Origin: JAKAXS01 sp965279065
Lineage (GTDB): Bacteria > Pseudomonadota > Alphaproteobacteria > Rhizobiales > Hyphomicrobiaceae
NCBI GenBank assembly: GCA_965279065.1
Contig: OZ257134.1
Coordinates: 744,001-808,000 of the forward strand
Length of the DNA stretch: 64,000 nt
Direction: 5' to 3'
Notes under the pieces: generated by a model
Databases searched by the model: none
The model's input: the letters and a program-made list of their open reading frames with translations, nothing else
Told to the model about the DNA's origin: nothing
Translations under genes and position numbers: made by a program
Part shown: positions 8,413 to 16,354 of the stretch, piece by piece
Layout of the letters: each line of letters starts with the position of its first letter
Position numbering within the stretch: position 1 is the stretch's first letter

Positions 8413-9011
8413 TCAATTCCGGAGCATTTCTTCGGCCCCGACGGTGTCAGGATCCAGTCAACCGGCTGGTCATAGTCGTTGTGCGGCACCGCGTCGACCC
8501 TTAGCTCGTCATACGCCAGCCCGATCACGACGGCAGGCTTAATGGTCTTCAGCCGCGCGATCGTGCGATCGTAGAAACCGCCGCCGTAGCCTAGCCGGTA
8601 ACCACGATCGTCATAGGCCAGCAGTGCCGCCAGCACGATGTCCGGCTCGACCACCGGCGCGGACGCCAGCGGCTCCTTGATGCCCCACTTCACCTCGTTG
8701 AGGGGATCTCCAGGCGTCCACGCCCGGAACACCAGCGGCTTGCCCATTCCCTCCATCACGGGCAGGCAGACGCCATAGCCCTCGCCGATCGCCCTTTCCA
8801 AGAGCGGCATCGGGTCAAGCTCATCGTCGATCGGATAGAAGGCGGAGACCCACGCCGGCGCCGGCACCCCGGCGAATCCCAACCCATGACCCCGAAGAGC
8901 CCCTGGCGCCGTCGCGGCATGCCGCTCGAACGCCTGCAGCCGTAGGGCCTTCTGCTGTTTTCGGAGAGCGGCCTTGAGCGCCTTCGTTGCGTCCGTCGCA
9001 TCCTTAGTCAT
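8409..9011 (-). CDS. fau: 5-formyltetrahydrofolate cyclo-ligase
   Basis: The 200-residue enzyme converts 5-formyl-THF to 5,10-methenyl-THF using ATP, returning a stable folate to the active pool. The diagnostic loop GYGGGFYDRTIARLK lies in the C-terminal half, and the N-terminal KAALRKQQKALR is typical. It follows the 6S RNA gene, the arrangement seen widely in proteobacteria, where 6S and this gene can be co-transcribed. It overlaps the next gene by four bases. Confidence 0.92.
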   Translation of the reverse strand: MTKDATDATKALKAALRKQQKALRLQAFERHAATAPGALRGHGLGFAGVPAPAWVSAFYPIDDELDPMPLLERAIGEGYGVCLPVMEGMGKPLVFRAWTPGDPLNEVKWGIKEPLASAPVVEPDIVLAALLAYDDRGYRLGYGGGFYDRTIARLKTIKPAVVIGLAYDELRVDAVPHNDYDQPVDWILTPSGPKKCSGIE

Positions 9012-9059
9012 CGTGCGACGGAACCTGTACCATGAATAAAGTGCGCCCAGAATTAAGTG

Positions 9060-9235
9060 CCGCGGTGGCCGTTGGAACGGTTGATCTCGCCGGGTCCCTA
9101 CAAATGTAAGGTGGGCGCCATATATCCGGAACCACGGTTCCAGTCAGGGACAGCTCCCAGGCAGATCTTATAGGCCCTGGAGATTCATGTGTTCCTGACG
9201 AACCCCGCAGCGTTGCCAATGTAGTCTGTCGCCGC
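9060..9235 (-). ncRNA. ssrS: 6S RNA
   Basis: 6S RNA binds the sigma70 RNA polymerase holoenzyme and mimics an open promoter. The minus strand here has no credible protein, lies just upstream of fau, and folds into a long rod. The closing stem is supported by TTGGcAACG (minus strand, 9219-9211) pairing with CGTTCCAA (9079-9072), and GCGG at the 5' end with CCGC at the 3' end. Internal segments GGTTCGTCAGGAACAC and GGCGCCCACC resemble alphaproteobacterial 6S. The ends are estimates. Confidence 0.8.
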
Positions 9236-9258
9236 GCAAAAATCGAGAGGAGTAAGTG

Positions 9259-9522
9259 CTAGTCCTTACCGACCACGGAATTCAACGAATCGATCATGCC
9301 GTCGATACGCCCGACGACCTTGTCGCGCGCGGCCTCGAGCGAACCGATCCGCGCACGCGCGGCCTCGAGTTCGGCCTTCAGGCCATCGCGCTCGAGTTCC
9401 AGCGCCTTGGTGCGCGATTCCAACCGCTGAACGGCCTCGTTCAAACTGACCGATGCTTCCTCAGGGCGAGCGGCACTCCGCTTCGCCTTGGTTCGTTCCC
9501 GCTGTGCCATGGACCTACCCAT
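9259..9522 (-). CDS. small coiled-coil protein (DUF4164-like)
   Basis: The 87-residue protein is charged and almost entirely heptad-like (AVQRLESRTKALELERDGL and following), with a basic N-terminus. Short proteins of this kind usually precede zapA and the 6S gene in Hyphomicrobiales, where a link to cell division is assumed from position only. Here zapA itself is missing between this gene and the 6S RNA. An in-frame ATG at 9510 is an alternative start. Confidence 0.75.
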   Translation of the reverse strand: MGRSMAQRERTKAKRSAARPEEASVSLNEAVQRLESRTKALELERDGLKAELEAARARIGSLEAARDKVVGRIDGMIDSLNSVVGKD

Positions 9523-9858
9523 CTAAGCTTGGGGAAAAGCAGATGCCCTCTGGCTTCCAACCCAATGCAAAGTTCAGCGGCGAACATACGGAATGTCCCC
9601 GGCATGCGCAACCAATGAAGACCATTTGTCCGCATCTTCGCTCCTTGATGGCGCGCGCTGAAATCACTTGCAAAAACATGAATGCGACTCATTGACATGG
9701 ATGCCTCGCCTCAAGTTAATTGCGCCCGCAATCCCACCACTTAAGTAGCGTCGCGAAATGCTCGAAAAAGATGCATTGGGCGTTGCGCATTTCTGTCGTA
9801 CTGACAGCCCGAATTGTCACAGTTGTCTCTGGCGAACACGCGAAAGGAAGAAAGCAAG
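9523..9858. promoter_or_regulatory. divergent intergenic region between the coiled-coil gene and gap
   Basis: This 336-base region should carry two divergent promoters. An inverted repeat CTGTC-gtact-GACAG lies at 9793-9807, about 52 bases before gap, and could be an operator or a leader hairpin. A ribosome site AAGGAAG precedes gap. No convincing protein was found in it. Confidence 0.45.
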
Positions 9859-10866
9859 ATGGCAGTTAAGGTCGCGATCAATGGATTTGGCCGCATCGGC
9901 CGCAATGTACTGCGCGCGATCGCCGAGAGCGGCCGCACCGACATCGAGGTCGTCGCCATCAACGACCTGGGTCCTGTAGAGACCAACGCGCATCTGTTGC
10001 GCTTTGACAGCGTGCACGGCCGCTTTCCCGGCACCGTCACTGTGAAGGGCGATACGATCGATCTCGGCAACGGCCCGATCAAGGTCACCGCCGTCAAGAA
10101 CCCGGCCGAGCTGCCGCACAAGGAACTGGGCGTCGACATCGCGCTGGAATGCACGGGCATCTTCACCTCACGTGAAAAGGCTGCGGCTCACCTCACGGCC
10201 GGCGCCAAGCGCGTGATCGTCTCGGCTCCCGCTGACGGTGCCGATCTGACCGTCGTCTACGGCGTCAACCACGAGAAGCTGACGAAGGATCACCTCGTCA
10301 TTTCCAACGCCTCGTGCACCACCAACTGCCTGGCGCCCGTCGCCAAGGTGCTGCATGACCTCGTCGGCATCGACAAGGGCTTCATGACGACGATCCACGC
10401 CTACACTGGCGACCAGCCGACGCTCGACACCCTGCACAAGGATCTCTATCGCGGCCGCGCCGCGGCCCTGTCGATGATCCCGACCACGACGGGCGCGGCA
10501 AAGGCCGTCGGCCTCGTTCTGCCGGAGCTGAATGGCCGGCTCGACGGCACGTCGATCCGCGTGCCGACGCCGAACGTCTCGGTGGTCGACTTCAAGTTCA
10601 TCGCCAAGCGCGAGACGACGGTCGATGAGATCAACACCGCCATCAAGCGGGCGTCGTCGCAGGAACTGAAGGGCGTTCTCGGCACCACCGACCAGCCCAA
10701 CGTGTCGATGGACTTCAACCACGACCCCCACTCGTCGATCTTCCACCTCGACCAGACCAAGGTCATGGACGGCACCCTCGTGCGCGTCCTCTCCTGGTAC
10801 GACAACGAATGGGGCTTCTCCAACCGCATGGCCGACACCGCCGTCGCCATGGGCAAGCTGATCTGA
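9859..10866 (+). CDS. gap: glyceraldehyde-3-phosphate dehydrogenase, type I
   Basis: The 335-residue enzyme oxidises glyceraldehyde 3-phosphate to 1,3-bisphosphoglycerate with NAD. The Rossmann fingerprint VAINGFGRIGRNVLRA opens the protein. The catalytic cysteine is C153 in SNASCTTNCLAP, and SWYDNEWGFSNRM closes it. I chose the ATG at 9859 over an upstream in-frame ATG because the family starts directly at MAVKVAINGFG. In related genomes it lies with tkt, pgk and fba; here it is followed by ruvB, and tkt and pgk are absent from the window. Confidence 0.96.
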   Translation: MAVKVAINGFGRIGRNVLRAIAESGRTDIEVVAINDLGPVETNAHLLRFDSVHGRFPGTVTVKGDTIDLGNGPIKVTAVKNPAELPHKELGVDIALECTGIFTSREKAAAHLTAGAKRVIVSAPADGADLTVVYGVNHEKLTKDHLVISNASCTTNCLAPVAKVLHDLVGIDKGFMTTIHAYTGDQPTLDTLHKDLYRGRAAALSMIPTTTGAAKAVGLVLPELNGRLDGTSIRVPTPNVSVVDFKFIAKRETTVDEINTAIKRASSQELKGVLGTTDQPNVSMDFNHDPHSSIFHLDQTKVMDGTLVRVLSWYDNEWGFSNRMADTAVAMGKLI

Positions 10867-10875
10867 CACGTCCAA

Positions 10876-10899
10876 GGGGTCAGACCTCGGTCTGACCCC
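10876..10899. repeat. palindromic intergenic repeat A, copy 1
   Basis: GGGGTCAGACC-TC-GGTCTGACCCC is a near-perfect palindrome directly after gap. The same sequence recurs at 37754-37776 and in degenerate form at 54936-54961. It may fold as a terminator for gap, and it marks the likely rearrangement junction between gap and ruvB. Confidence 0.85.
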
Positions 10900-10986
10900 G
10901 TCGCGCCGCGCCACACTGTTCCAGCGAACCGGCTCCGGTCCCCGGCATCGCTTGACGTCCCCCGCGAATAGCGGCACGAACAAAAC

Positions 10987-12060
10987 ATGACCGACGACCG
11001 CCTGGTGACATCGCTGAAGCGCGAGCAGGATGCGCTGGAAGCCTCCATTCGCCCGCAGTCGCTCGACGAATTCATCGGGCAGGAGCAGGCGCGCGCCAAC
11101 CTCAAGGTCTTCATTCAGGCCGCCCGCACGCGCGGCGATGCCCTCGATCACGTCTTGTTCGCCGGCCCACCCGGTCTCGGCAAGACGACGCTGGCGCAGA
11201 TCATGGCCAAGGAACTTGGCGTCGGCTTCCGCGCCACCTCCGGCCCCGTCATCTCCAAGGCCGGCGATCTCGCGGCCCTGCTGACCAACCTCGAAGACCG
11301 CGACGTCCTGTTCATCGACGAGATTCACCGTCTCAATCCCGCGGTGGAGGAAATCCTCTATCCGGCGATGGAAGACTTCCAGCTCGATCTCATCATCGGC
11401 GAGGGCCCTGCCGCCCGCTCCGTGCGCATTGATCTGGCCAAGTTCACCCTCGTCGGCGCTACGACGCGCGCTGGCCTTCTGACGACGCCTCTGCGCGATC
11501 GCTTCGGCATTCCGATCCGCCTCAACTTTTACACCACCGAAGAGCTGGAACGCGTCGTCACGCGCGGCGCCCGTGTCCTTGGCGCGCCGCTCGCCAAGGA
11601 CGGCGCCACCGAAATCGCCCGCCGCGCCCGCGGCACGCCACGCATCGCCGGTCGCCTCCTGCGTCGCGTCCGCGATTTCGCCGCCGTTGCCGACGCGCCG
11701 ATCATCGACGCCCGCGTCGCCGACAAGGCTCTGCGCGCACTGGAGGTCGACGGCGAAGGCCTCGATGCCCTCGATCATCGCTACCTCAACTGCATTGCTA
11801 GGAATTATGACGGCGGCCCCGTCGGCATCGAGACCATGGCCGCGGCATTATCCGAGCCGCGCGACGCGCTCGAGGAGATTGTCGAACCCTTTCTGCTGCA
11901 GCAGGGCTTCATAGGCCGCACGCCACGCGGCCGTGTACTGACGTTGAAAGCCTACCGCCATCTCGGCATCAGTGGCCCCGGCCGTGGCGCCGCGGAGTTC
12001 CCGCTCTTCGATCAGGCCGATGACCCCGACGACAAGGGCGGGCAGTCGAGCACGGCCTAG
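10987..12060 (+). CDS. ruvB: Holliday junction helicase motor RuvB
   Basis: RuvB (357 aa) is the AAA+ hexamer that drives branch migration on RuvA-bound junctions. Walker A is GPPGLGKTT at 60-68, Walker B is LFIDEIHRLN near 111, sensor 1 is VGATTRAG, and the C-terminal winged helix ends with QQGFIGRTPRGRVLT. It is complete and precedes the ybgC-tol cluster as usual, but ruvC and ruvA lie ~5.5 kb upstream on the opposite strand, so the subunits are not co-transcribed. Confidence 0.96.
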   Translation: MTDDRLVTSLKREQDALEASIRPQSLDEFIGQEQARANLKVFIQAARTRGDALDHVLFAGPPGLGKTTLAQIMAKELGVGFRATSGPVISKAGDLAALLTNLEDRDVLFIDEIHRLNPAVEEILYPAMEDFQLDLIIGEGPAARSVRIDLAKFTLVGATTRAGLLTTPLRDRFGIPIRLNFYTTEELERVVTRGARVLGAPLAKDGATEIARRARGTPRIAGRLLRRVRDFAAVADAPIIDARVADKALRALEVDGEGLDALDHRYLNCIARNYDGGPVGIETMAAALSEPRDALEEIVEPFLLQQGFIGRTPRGRVLTLKAYRHLGISGPGRGAAEFPLFDQADDPDDKGGQSSTA

Positions 12061-12176
12061 GTCCGAGTTATGGGGCTCGTGACGTAGCAATGTCCCGCGA
12101 ATTTCACCATCTGTTGAATCCGAGCGTGCATGAATCCCACGAATTCGATACGGCTACGCTTGCCGGTCGCAGGAGT

Positions 12177-13127
12177 ATGACCAACGTGATTTCGCGAAGA
12201 CGCGTTCTTACCGCCATGGCCGGCCTTGGTGCCGGCTCGTTCGGCCTCGGCGGTTTCGCCGTTGCCGAGAGCTACGGCCTGGACGTGACCACATATGCCC
12301 TGACGCCGCCCAACTGGCCGGCCGGCTTTCATTTGAAGCTCGCCATCATTGCCGACCTGCATGCGTGCGATCCCTGGATGCCGGCGGAACGCATTCGCGG
12401 CATCGTGCGCGCGACGAACGCGCTGGGTGCCGATGCCGTCCTCCTCCTCGGCGATTTCGTCAACGGGTCGCGCCTCGCCAAATACAGCACTGTTGTCCCC
12501 CACCACGTTTGGGCCACAGAGCTCGCAGCGTTGCGCGCGCCCTATGGCGTCCACGCCGTCCTCGGCAATCACGACTGGTGGGAGAGCGACGCGGCCCAGG
12601 AAAGCATGCAGGGTCCGATCCCGGCACAGACGGCGCTCGAGGCCGCCGGAATCCCCGTCTACGAAAACACCGCCATTCGCCTCGTGAAAGATGCCCAGCC
12701 GTTCTGGATCGCCGGCCTTGGCGACCAGTGGGCCTTTTTTCTGAAGCGCCATCGCGAAAAGCACCGCGACGCTGATGGCTACATTCCGCGCTATATCGGT
12801 GTCGACAACCTGCCGGCGACCCTGGCGGCCGTGACCGACAGCGCCCCCGTGATCCTTATGGTGCACGAGCCCGATGTCTTCCCCCAGGTTCCCGATCGCG
12901 TCGCGTTGACCGTGGCCGGCCACACGCACGGCGGCCAGGTGCGCGTCTTCGGCTATGCGCCGATCGTGCCGTCGCGCTACGGCAGCCGCTACGCCTACGG
13001 CCACATCGTCGAGGAGAATCGCCATCTCATCGTTTCGGCGGGCCTTGGCTGCAGCAACGCGCCTGTCCGTTTGGGCGCGCCGCCCGAGATCGTTGCCATC
13101 GAACTCGGCGCGCCCCGTCTGAGCTGA
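12177..13127 (+). CDS. Tat-exported metallophosphoesterase (YkuE-like)
   Basis: From the ATG at 12177 the protein has 316 residues and a twin-arginine signal (MTNVISRRRVLTAMAGLGAG). An in-frame start at 12090 would bury the signal 36 residues in, so I prefer the later one, although its ribosome site is close. Calcineurin-type metal motifs are all present: IADLHA, LLGDFVNG, LGNHDWW and GHTHGGQV. The relative YkuE is a cell-surface phosphodiesterase. The likely site of action is the periplasm, with folded protein and metal exported together; the substrate is unknown. Confidence 0.85.
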   Translation: MTNVISRRRVLTAMAGLGAGSFGLGGFAVAESYGLDVTTYALTPPNWPAGFHLKLAIIADLHACDPWMPAERIRGIVRATNALGADAVLLLGDFVNGSRLAKYSTVVPHHVWATELAALRAPYGVHAVLGNHDWWESDAAQESMQGPIPAQTALEAAGIPVYENTAIRLVKDAQPFWIAGLGDQWAFFLKRHREKHRDADGYIPRYIGVDNLPATLAAVTDSAPVILMVHEPDVFPQVPDRVALTVAGHTHGGQVRVFGYAPIVPSRYGSRYAYGHIVEENRHLIVSAGLGCSNAPVRLGAPPEIVAIELGAPRLS

Positions 13128-13143
13128 GGACGCACGTCCGCCG

Positions 13144-13869
13144 CTACCGCCTCTCGATGGCCGCGGCTGCCTTCAGCGCCGCAAGCTCCTTGGCTGCCGT
13201 CGCATCGTCCGGCGGCGCGCCGAGCCGCGATGTCAGCGCGGCGATCCACGCCGACTGCGCCACGAGGCGGGCCTTGGCGCTGGGCAGCGCGCGTTTGTCC
13301 CAGGCCGTGAGAAGCTTGTGTAACGGCTCCCCATCGGCACCCGCCCGCTTCGGCAGACTTTGCGCCGCTGCCTCCGCCGCCGCCTCGTCGCCGGCCCCAC
13401 TCCCTGGAACGAGCCCCCGCTTCTTTGCCTCCTGCAGCATCAGCCGCTCGTCGATCAGCTCGTCGACGGCCTTGGCTTCTACCTCGGCGAACAGCTTCGG
13501 CCGTACCTTCCTCACCGCCAGCACCTGTGTGTAGGCGACCGACTTCTCCTGTACGATGGCCATGATCTGCTCGCGGCTCGCATCGGGATTTTCCTGCACG
13601 ACGGCGGTCAACAGGCCCTTCAGGTCCTGCGCGACCGCCGGAGTGCGGCTCAACGACCGCGACTCCGTCAGCACAGCTTCGACGATGGTGTCCTTGCCGA
13701 TCAAGTCGTACTGCCGAGCCTCAACCGCGTCGCTCATGATCGCGTCCCCGTTGACGGTTACGCGCTCGGTCGGCGGTGCGGCCTCTGGCGCTTGTGCCTG
13801 CGCCCCCGCTGCATCGCAGAGCGCCAGGGCGCATAGGCCGATCAGGCGTAGCTTGGAGAAAACACGCAT
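13144..13869 (-). CDS. secreted SurA-N-like periplasmic protein
   Basis: The 241-residue protein starts at the ATG preceded by AAGGGAA and has a signal peptide ending near GAQAQA. The middle resembles the N-terminal chaperone domain of SurA: VNGDAIMSDAVEARQYDLIG, then KAVDELIDERLMLQEAKKRGL. There is no parvulin isomerase domain. It may be an outer-membrane protein chaperone fragment family or a divergent relative; function is inferred only. It converges on the phosphoesterase gene. Confidence 0.6.
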   Translation of the reverse strand: MRVFSKLRLIGLCALALCDAAGAQAQAPEAAPPTERVTVNGDAIMSDAVEARQYDLIGKDTIVEAVLTESRSLSRTPAVAQDLKGLLTAVVQENPDASREQIMAIVQEKSVAYTQVLAVRKVRPKLFAEVEAKAVDELIDERLMLQEAKKRGLVPGSGAGDEAAAEAAAQSLPKRAGADGEPLHKLLTAWDKRALPSAKARLVAQSAWIAALTSRLGAPPDDATAAKELAALKAAAAIERR

Positions 13870-14069
13870 CGAGTTCCCTTGCGTTAGAACGATCAAGCCG
13901 CCTGGTCCCGTCCCATGCGGCCGTGCATATGACGGCTCCCGCGCGCTCTGCGCAAGACGCAGGCGACGCCGCTTGAGAAGCGATCACCGATTGTCGGCCT
14001 GGCCGTAGACCCTTGCCCTCCCAGGCCGCCTGTGCTGCATGACGGCAAACCGCAAAAACGCGAGATCTC

Positions 14070-14543
14070 ATGACGCCGACGCCCACATCCTGGCCCGACC
14101 TTGCCGGCCGCATCATCGACGACGCAAGCGGCCGTCGCCACGTCCTCCCCGTGCGCGTCTACTTCGAAGACACCGACTTCGCCCAGGTGGTCTACCACGC
14201 CTCATACGTGCGTTGGTGCGAGCGCGGACGCTCCGACTACCTGCGCCTTCTGGGCACCGACGCGCGCCGCCTGATCGACGGCTCCGAGAGCCACGAGCCG
14301 GCGGCGTTCGTCGTGCGCCGGATGAACATGGACTTTGTTCGCCCTGGCCGCATCGACGAGGTTCTCCAGGTTGAAACCCGCGTCAAAGAACTTGGCGGCG
14401 CCTCGGTGACCCTCGATCAACGGGTGATGCGCGAGGACCTTCTCCTCTTTGAAGCGACCGTTACACTCGTGCTCGTAAGTGTTTCCGGCAAGCCTTTGCG
14501 ACTCTCCACCGTCGTGCGCGAAGCCTTCAGCAAGGCCAAGTAA
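14070..14543 (+). CDS. ybgC: Tol-Pal associated acyl-CoA thioesterase
   Basis: The 157-residue hot-dog-fold thioesterase carries the YbgC signature VYFEDTDFAQVVYHASYVRWCERGRSD split over residues ~30-57, with the catalytic Asp in EDTDFAQ. YbgC hydrolyses acyl-CoA or acyl-ACP thioesters and is linked to phospholipid metabolism at the membrane. It heads the tol cluster as in most proteobacteria, but here an XRE gene and ~260 bases separate it from tolQ. Confidence 0.93.
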   Translation: MTPTPTSWPDLAGRIIDDASGRRHVLPVRVYFEDTDFAQVVYHASYVRWCERGRSDYLRLLGTDARRLIDGSESHEPAAFVVRRMNMDFVRPGRIDEVLQVETRVKELGGASVTLDQRVMREDLLLFEATVTLVLVSVSGKPLRLSTVVREAFSKAK

Positions 14544-14649
14544 GCCAGTAATTAATTCTTGCCGCATCGATCAATTTATCTGCATTTGGTGTATACTGAA
14601 AATCGCATTACTTGGAGGGCCAGTTCTTTCCCACCAGGACGGCTTCGAT

Positions 14650-14889
14650 TTGTCCAAGACTTTAGGATCACCACGCCAGAGGGCCCTGATCGACTTTATC
14701 GTTTCTCGGCGCGAAGCGGCCGGCCTTACTCAGGCGCAACTGGCCAAAAAACTCGGCGAATACCAATCATTCGTCGCGCGCCTGGAAAGCGGGCAGCGTC
14801 GCATCGACGTGGTCGAGTTTCTGGCCCTAGCCGAGGCACTGGAGTTCGACCCCACCAAGGCAATTCGTCAGCTGCGCAAGGCCCGCTGA
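14650..14889 (+). CDS. small XRE-family helix-turn-helix regulator
   Basis: About 79 residues from a TTG start at 14650 (weak AGGAC upstream) form one lambda-repressor-like domain: RREAAGLTQAQLAKKLGEYQ then SFVARLESGQRRIDVVEF. The frame runs open back to an ATG at 14479 inside ybgC, but the added residues look like non-coding translation. It lies between ybgC and tolQ, an unusual place. AT-rich sequence with TATACT at 14592 upstream suggests its own promoter. The target is unknown. Confidence 0.7.
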   Translation: MSKTLGSPRQRALIDFIVSRREAAGLTQAQLAKKLGEYQSFVARLESGQRRIDVVEFLALAEALEFDPTKAIRQLRKAR

Positions 14890-15152
14890 CGTATTGGTCG
14901 ATCGTGGAATTCGACGTCACGACGTTGCCCCGTTCCGCACAAAATGCTTCGCTAGCCTCTCCCCGCGATGAGCATAAGCCCTTGTTTGGTCATATTGCGC
15001 GGCAACATGCCCGATTGGTGCGGGGGTTTTGACAAGGCAGAGCTTCTGCGGTGCCGATCGGCGTTCGTCCGGCGCACGCTTTTGTGCGACTACCAGCTTC
15101 CCGACACCCTGCCCTCGATTCGAAGCGCGATGGTCCGAACCACGGTTGAGAC

Positions 15153-15869
15153 ATGAACCCCGCTGATCTGACGCAAGCTCCCATCGACCCCGCACACGCC
15201 GGCGGCTTCTCCTTCATCGGCCTGTTCATGCAGGCCTCACCGGTCGTGCAGGCCGTGATGATAGGTCTGCTGCTGGCCTCCATCTGGTCATGGGCCATCA
15301 TCATCGAAAAGCTGTTCGCCTTCCGCACGGCCCGCATCGAGGCGGATCGGTTCGAGCAGACGTTCTGGTCGGGCCAGTCGCTGGATGAACTGTATGGCGG
15401 CCTGTCGCGCGGTCGAACCATCACCATGGCGGCGCTGTTCGTCGCGGCCATGCGCGAATGGAAACGCTCGGTCGAAGGCAACATCCGCGCCATGGGTGGC
15501 ATTCAGCTGCGCGTCGAGAAGGTCATGGACGTCACCATCTCGCGCGAGATGGAGCGCCTGGATCGCCGACTGCTGTTCCTGGCAACGGTTGGCTCGACCG
15601 CCCCGTTTGTCGGTCTCTTCGGCACCGTATGGGGCATCATGACGAGCTTCCAGGCCATCGCCGTATCCAAGAATACCAACCTGTCCGTCGTGGCGCCCGG
15701 CATCGCCGAAGCATTGTTTGCCACGGCTCTCGGCTTGATGGCCGCCATTCCGGCGGTCGTCTTCTACAACAAATTCTCGGCGGATAGTTCGCGTATCTCT
15801 CAACGGCTGGAGGCCTTCGCCGACGAATTCGCCGCCATCGTGTCGCGTCAGATCGACGTCCGCAGCTAA
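15153..15869 (+). CDS. tolQ: Tol-Pal proton channel subunit TolQ
   Basis: The 238-residue inner-membrane protein is of the MotA/TolQ/ExbB family and forms the proton channel with TolR that energises TolA. Three membrane segments are visible: about 28-48 (VVQAVMIGLLLASIWSWAIII), about 145-165 (LATVGSTAPFVGLFGTVWGI) and about 178-200 (APGIAEALFATALGLMAAIPAVV). It leads tolR by 27 bases in a tolQRAB operon. Confidence 0.95.
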   Translation: MNPADLTQAPIDPAHAGGFSFIGLFMQASPVVQAVMIGLLLASIWSWAIIIEKLFAFRTARIEADRFEQTFWSGQSLDELYGGLSRGRTITMAALFVAAMREWKRSVEGNIRAMGGIQLRVEKVMDVTISREMERLDRRLLFLATVGSTAPFVGLFGTVWGIMTSFQAIAVSKNTNLSVVAPGIAEALFATALGLMAAIPAVVFYNKFSADSSRISQRLEAFADEFAAIVSRQIDVRS

Positions 15870-15896
15870 GCGTTGCCGGCGTCAGGAGCCACCTAA

Positions 15897-16346
15897 ATGG
15901 GCGCAAGCGTCAAGTCAGCTCACCAGGACACCGGCCGGCGCCGTCGTGGCCGCCGCAACGCGCCTATGAGCGAGATCAACGTCACGCCCTTCGTCGACGT
16001 GATGCTCGTGCTGCTCATCATCTTCATGGTGGCCGCGCCCCTGTTGCAGGTCGGCGTGCCGATCGAGCTACCGCAATCCAAAGGCCAGCAGCTGGAGAGC
16101 AAGAAGACGCCGGTCATCGTGTCCGTGAAGCAGAATGGCGAAGTTTTCATCGCCGACGCGGTGGTGCCCTTGACCGAAGTCGCTGCCAAGCTGAAGGCCA
16201 TGGCCAAGGACAATTTAGACGAACAGGTTTTCGTTCGCGGCGACAAGGGCGTCGATTACGGTGCCATACTCAGGGTGATGGGCCGCATCAACGAAGGCGG
16301 ATTCCGTAAGATCTCTCTCGTCAGCGAGAGCGAAGACGGAGGCTAG
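15897..16346 (+). CDS. tolR: Tol-Pal proton channel subunit TolR
   Basis: TolR (149 aa) has an Arg-rich cytoplasmic start, one membrane helix MLVLLIIFMVAAPLL and a periplasmic ExbD-like domain. The proton-coupling aspartate is D34 in VTPFVDVMLVLL, equivalent to D23 of E. coli TolR. The periplasmic part (IPVIVSVKQNGEVFI-like strands to the end) matches the family. It lies between tolQ and tolA with short gaps, so it is translated from the same message. Confidence 0.94.
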   Translation: MGASVKSAHQDTGRRRRGRRNAPMSEINVTPFVDVMLVLLIIFMVAAPLLQVGVPIELPQSKGQQLESKKTPVIVSVKQNGEVFIADAVVPLTEVAAKLKAMAKDNLDEQVFVRGDKGVDYGAILRVMGRINEGGFRKISLVSESEDGG

Positions 16347-16354
16347 GGGGCGAA

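Noticed and set aside
9004..9219. Small frame on the minus strand between fau and the coiled-coil gene
   Set aside because: The region pairs as 6S RNA and the frame has no ribosome site.
10168..11778. A 536-codon minus-strand frame opposite gap and ruvB
   Set aside because: It covers the coding strands of gap and ruvB in reverse and has no ribosome site or motif.
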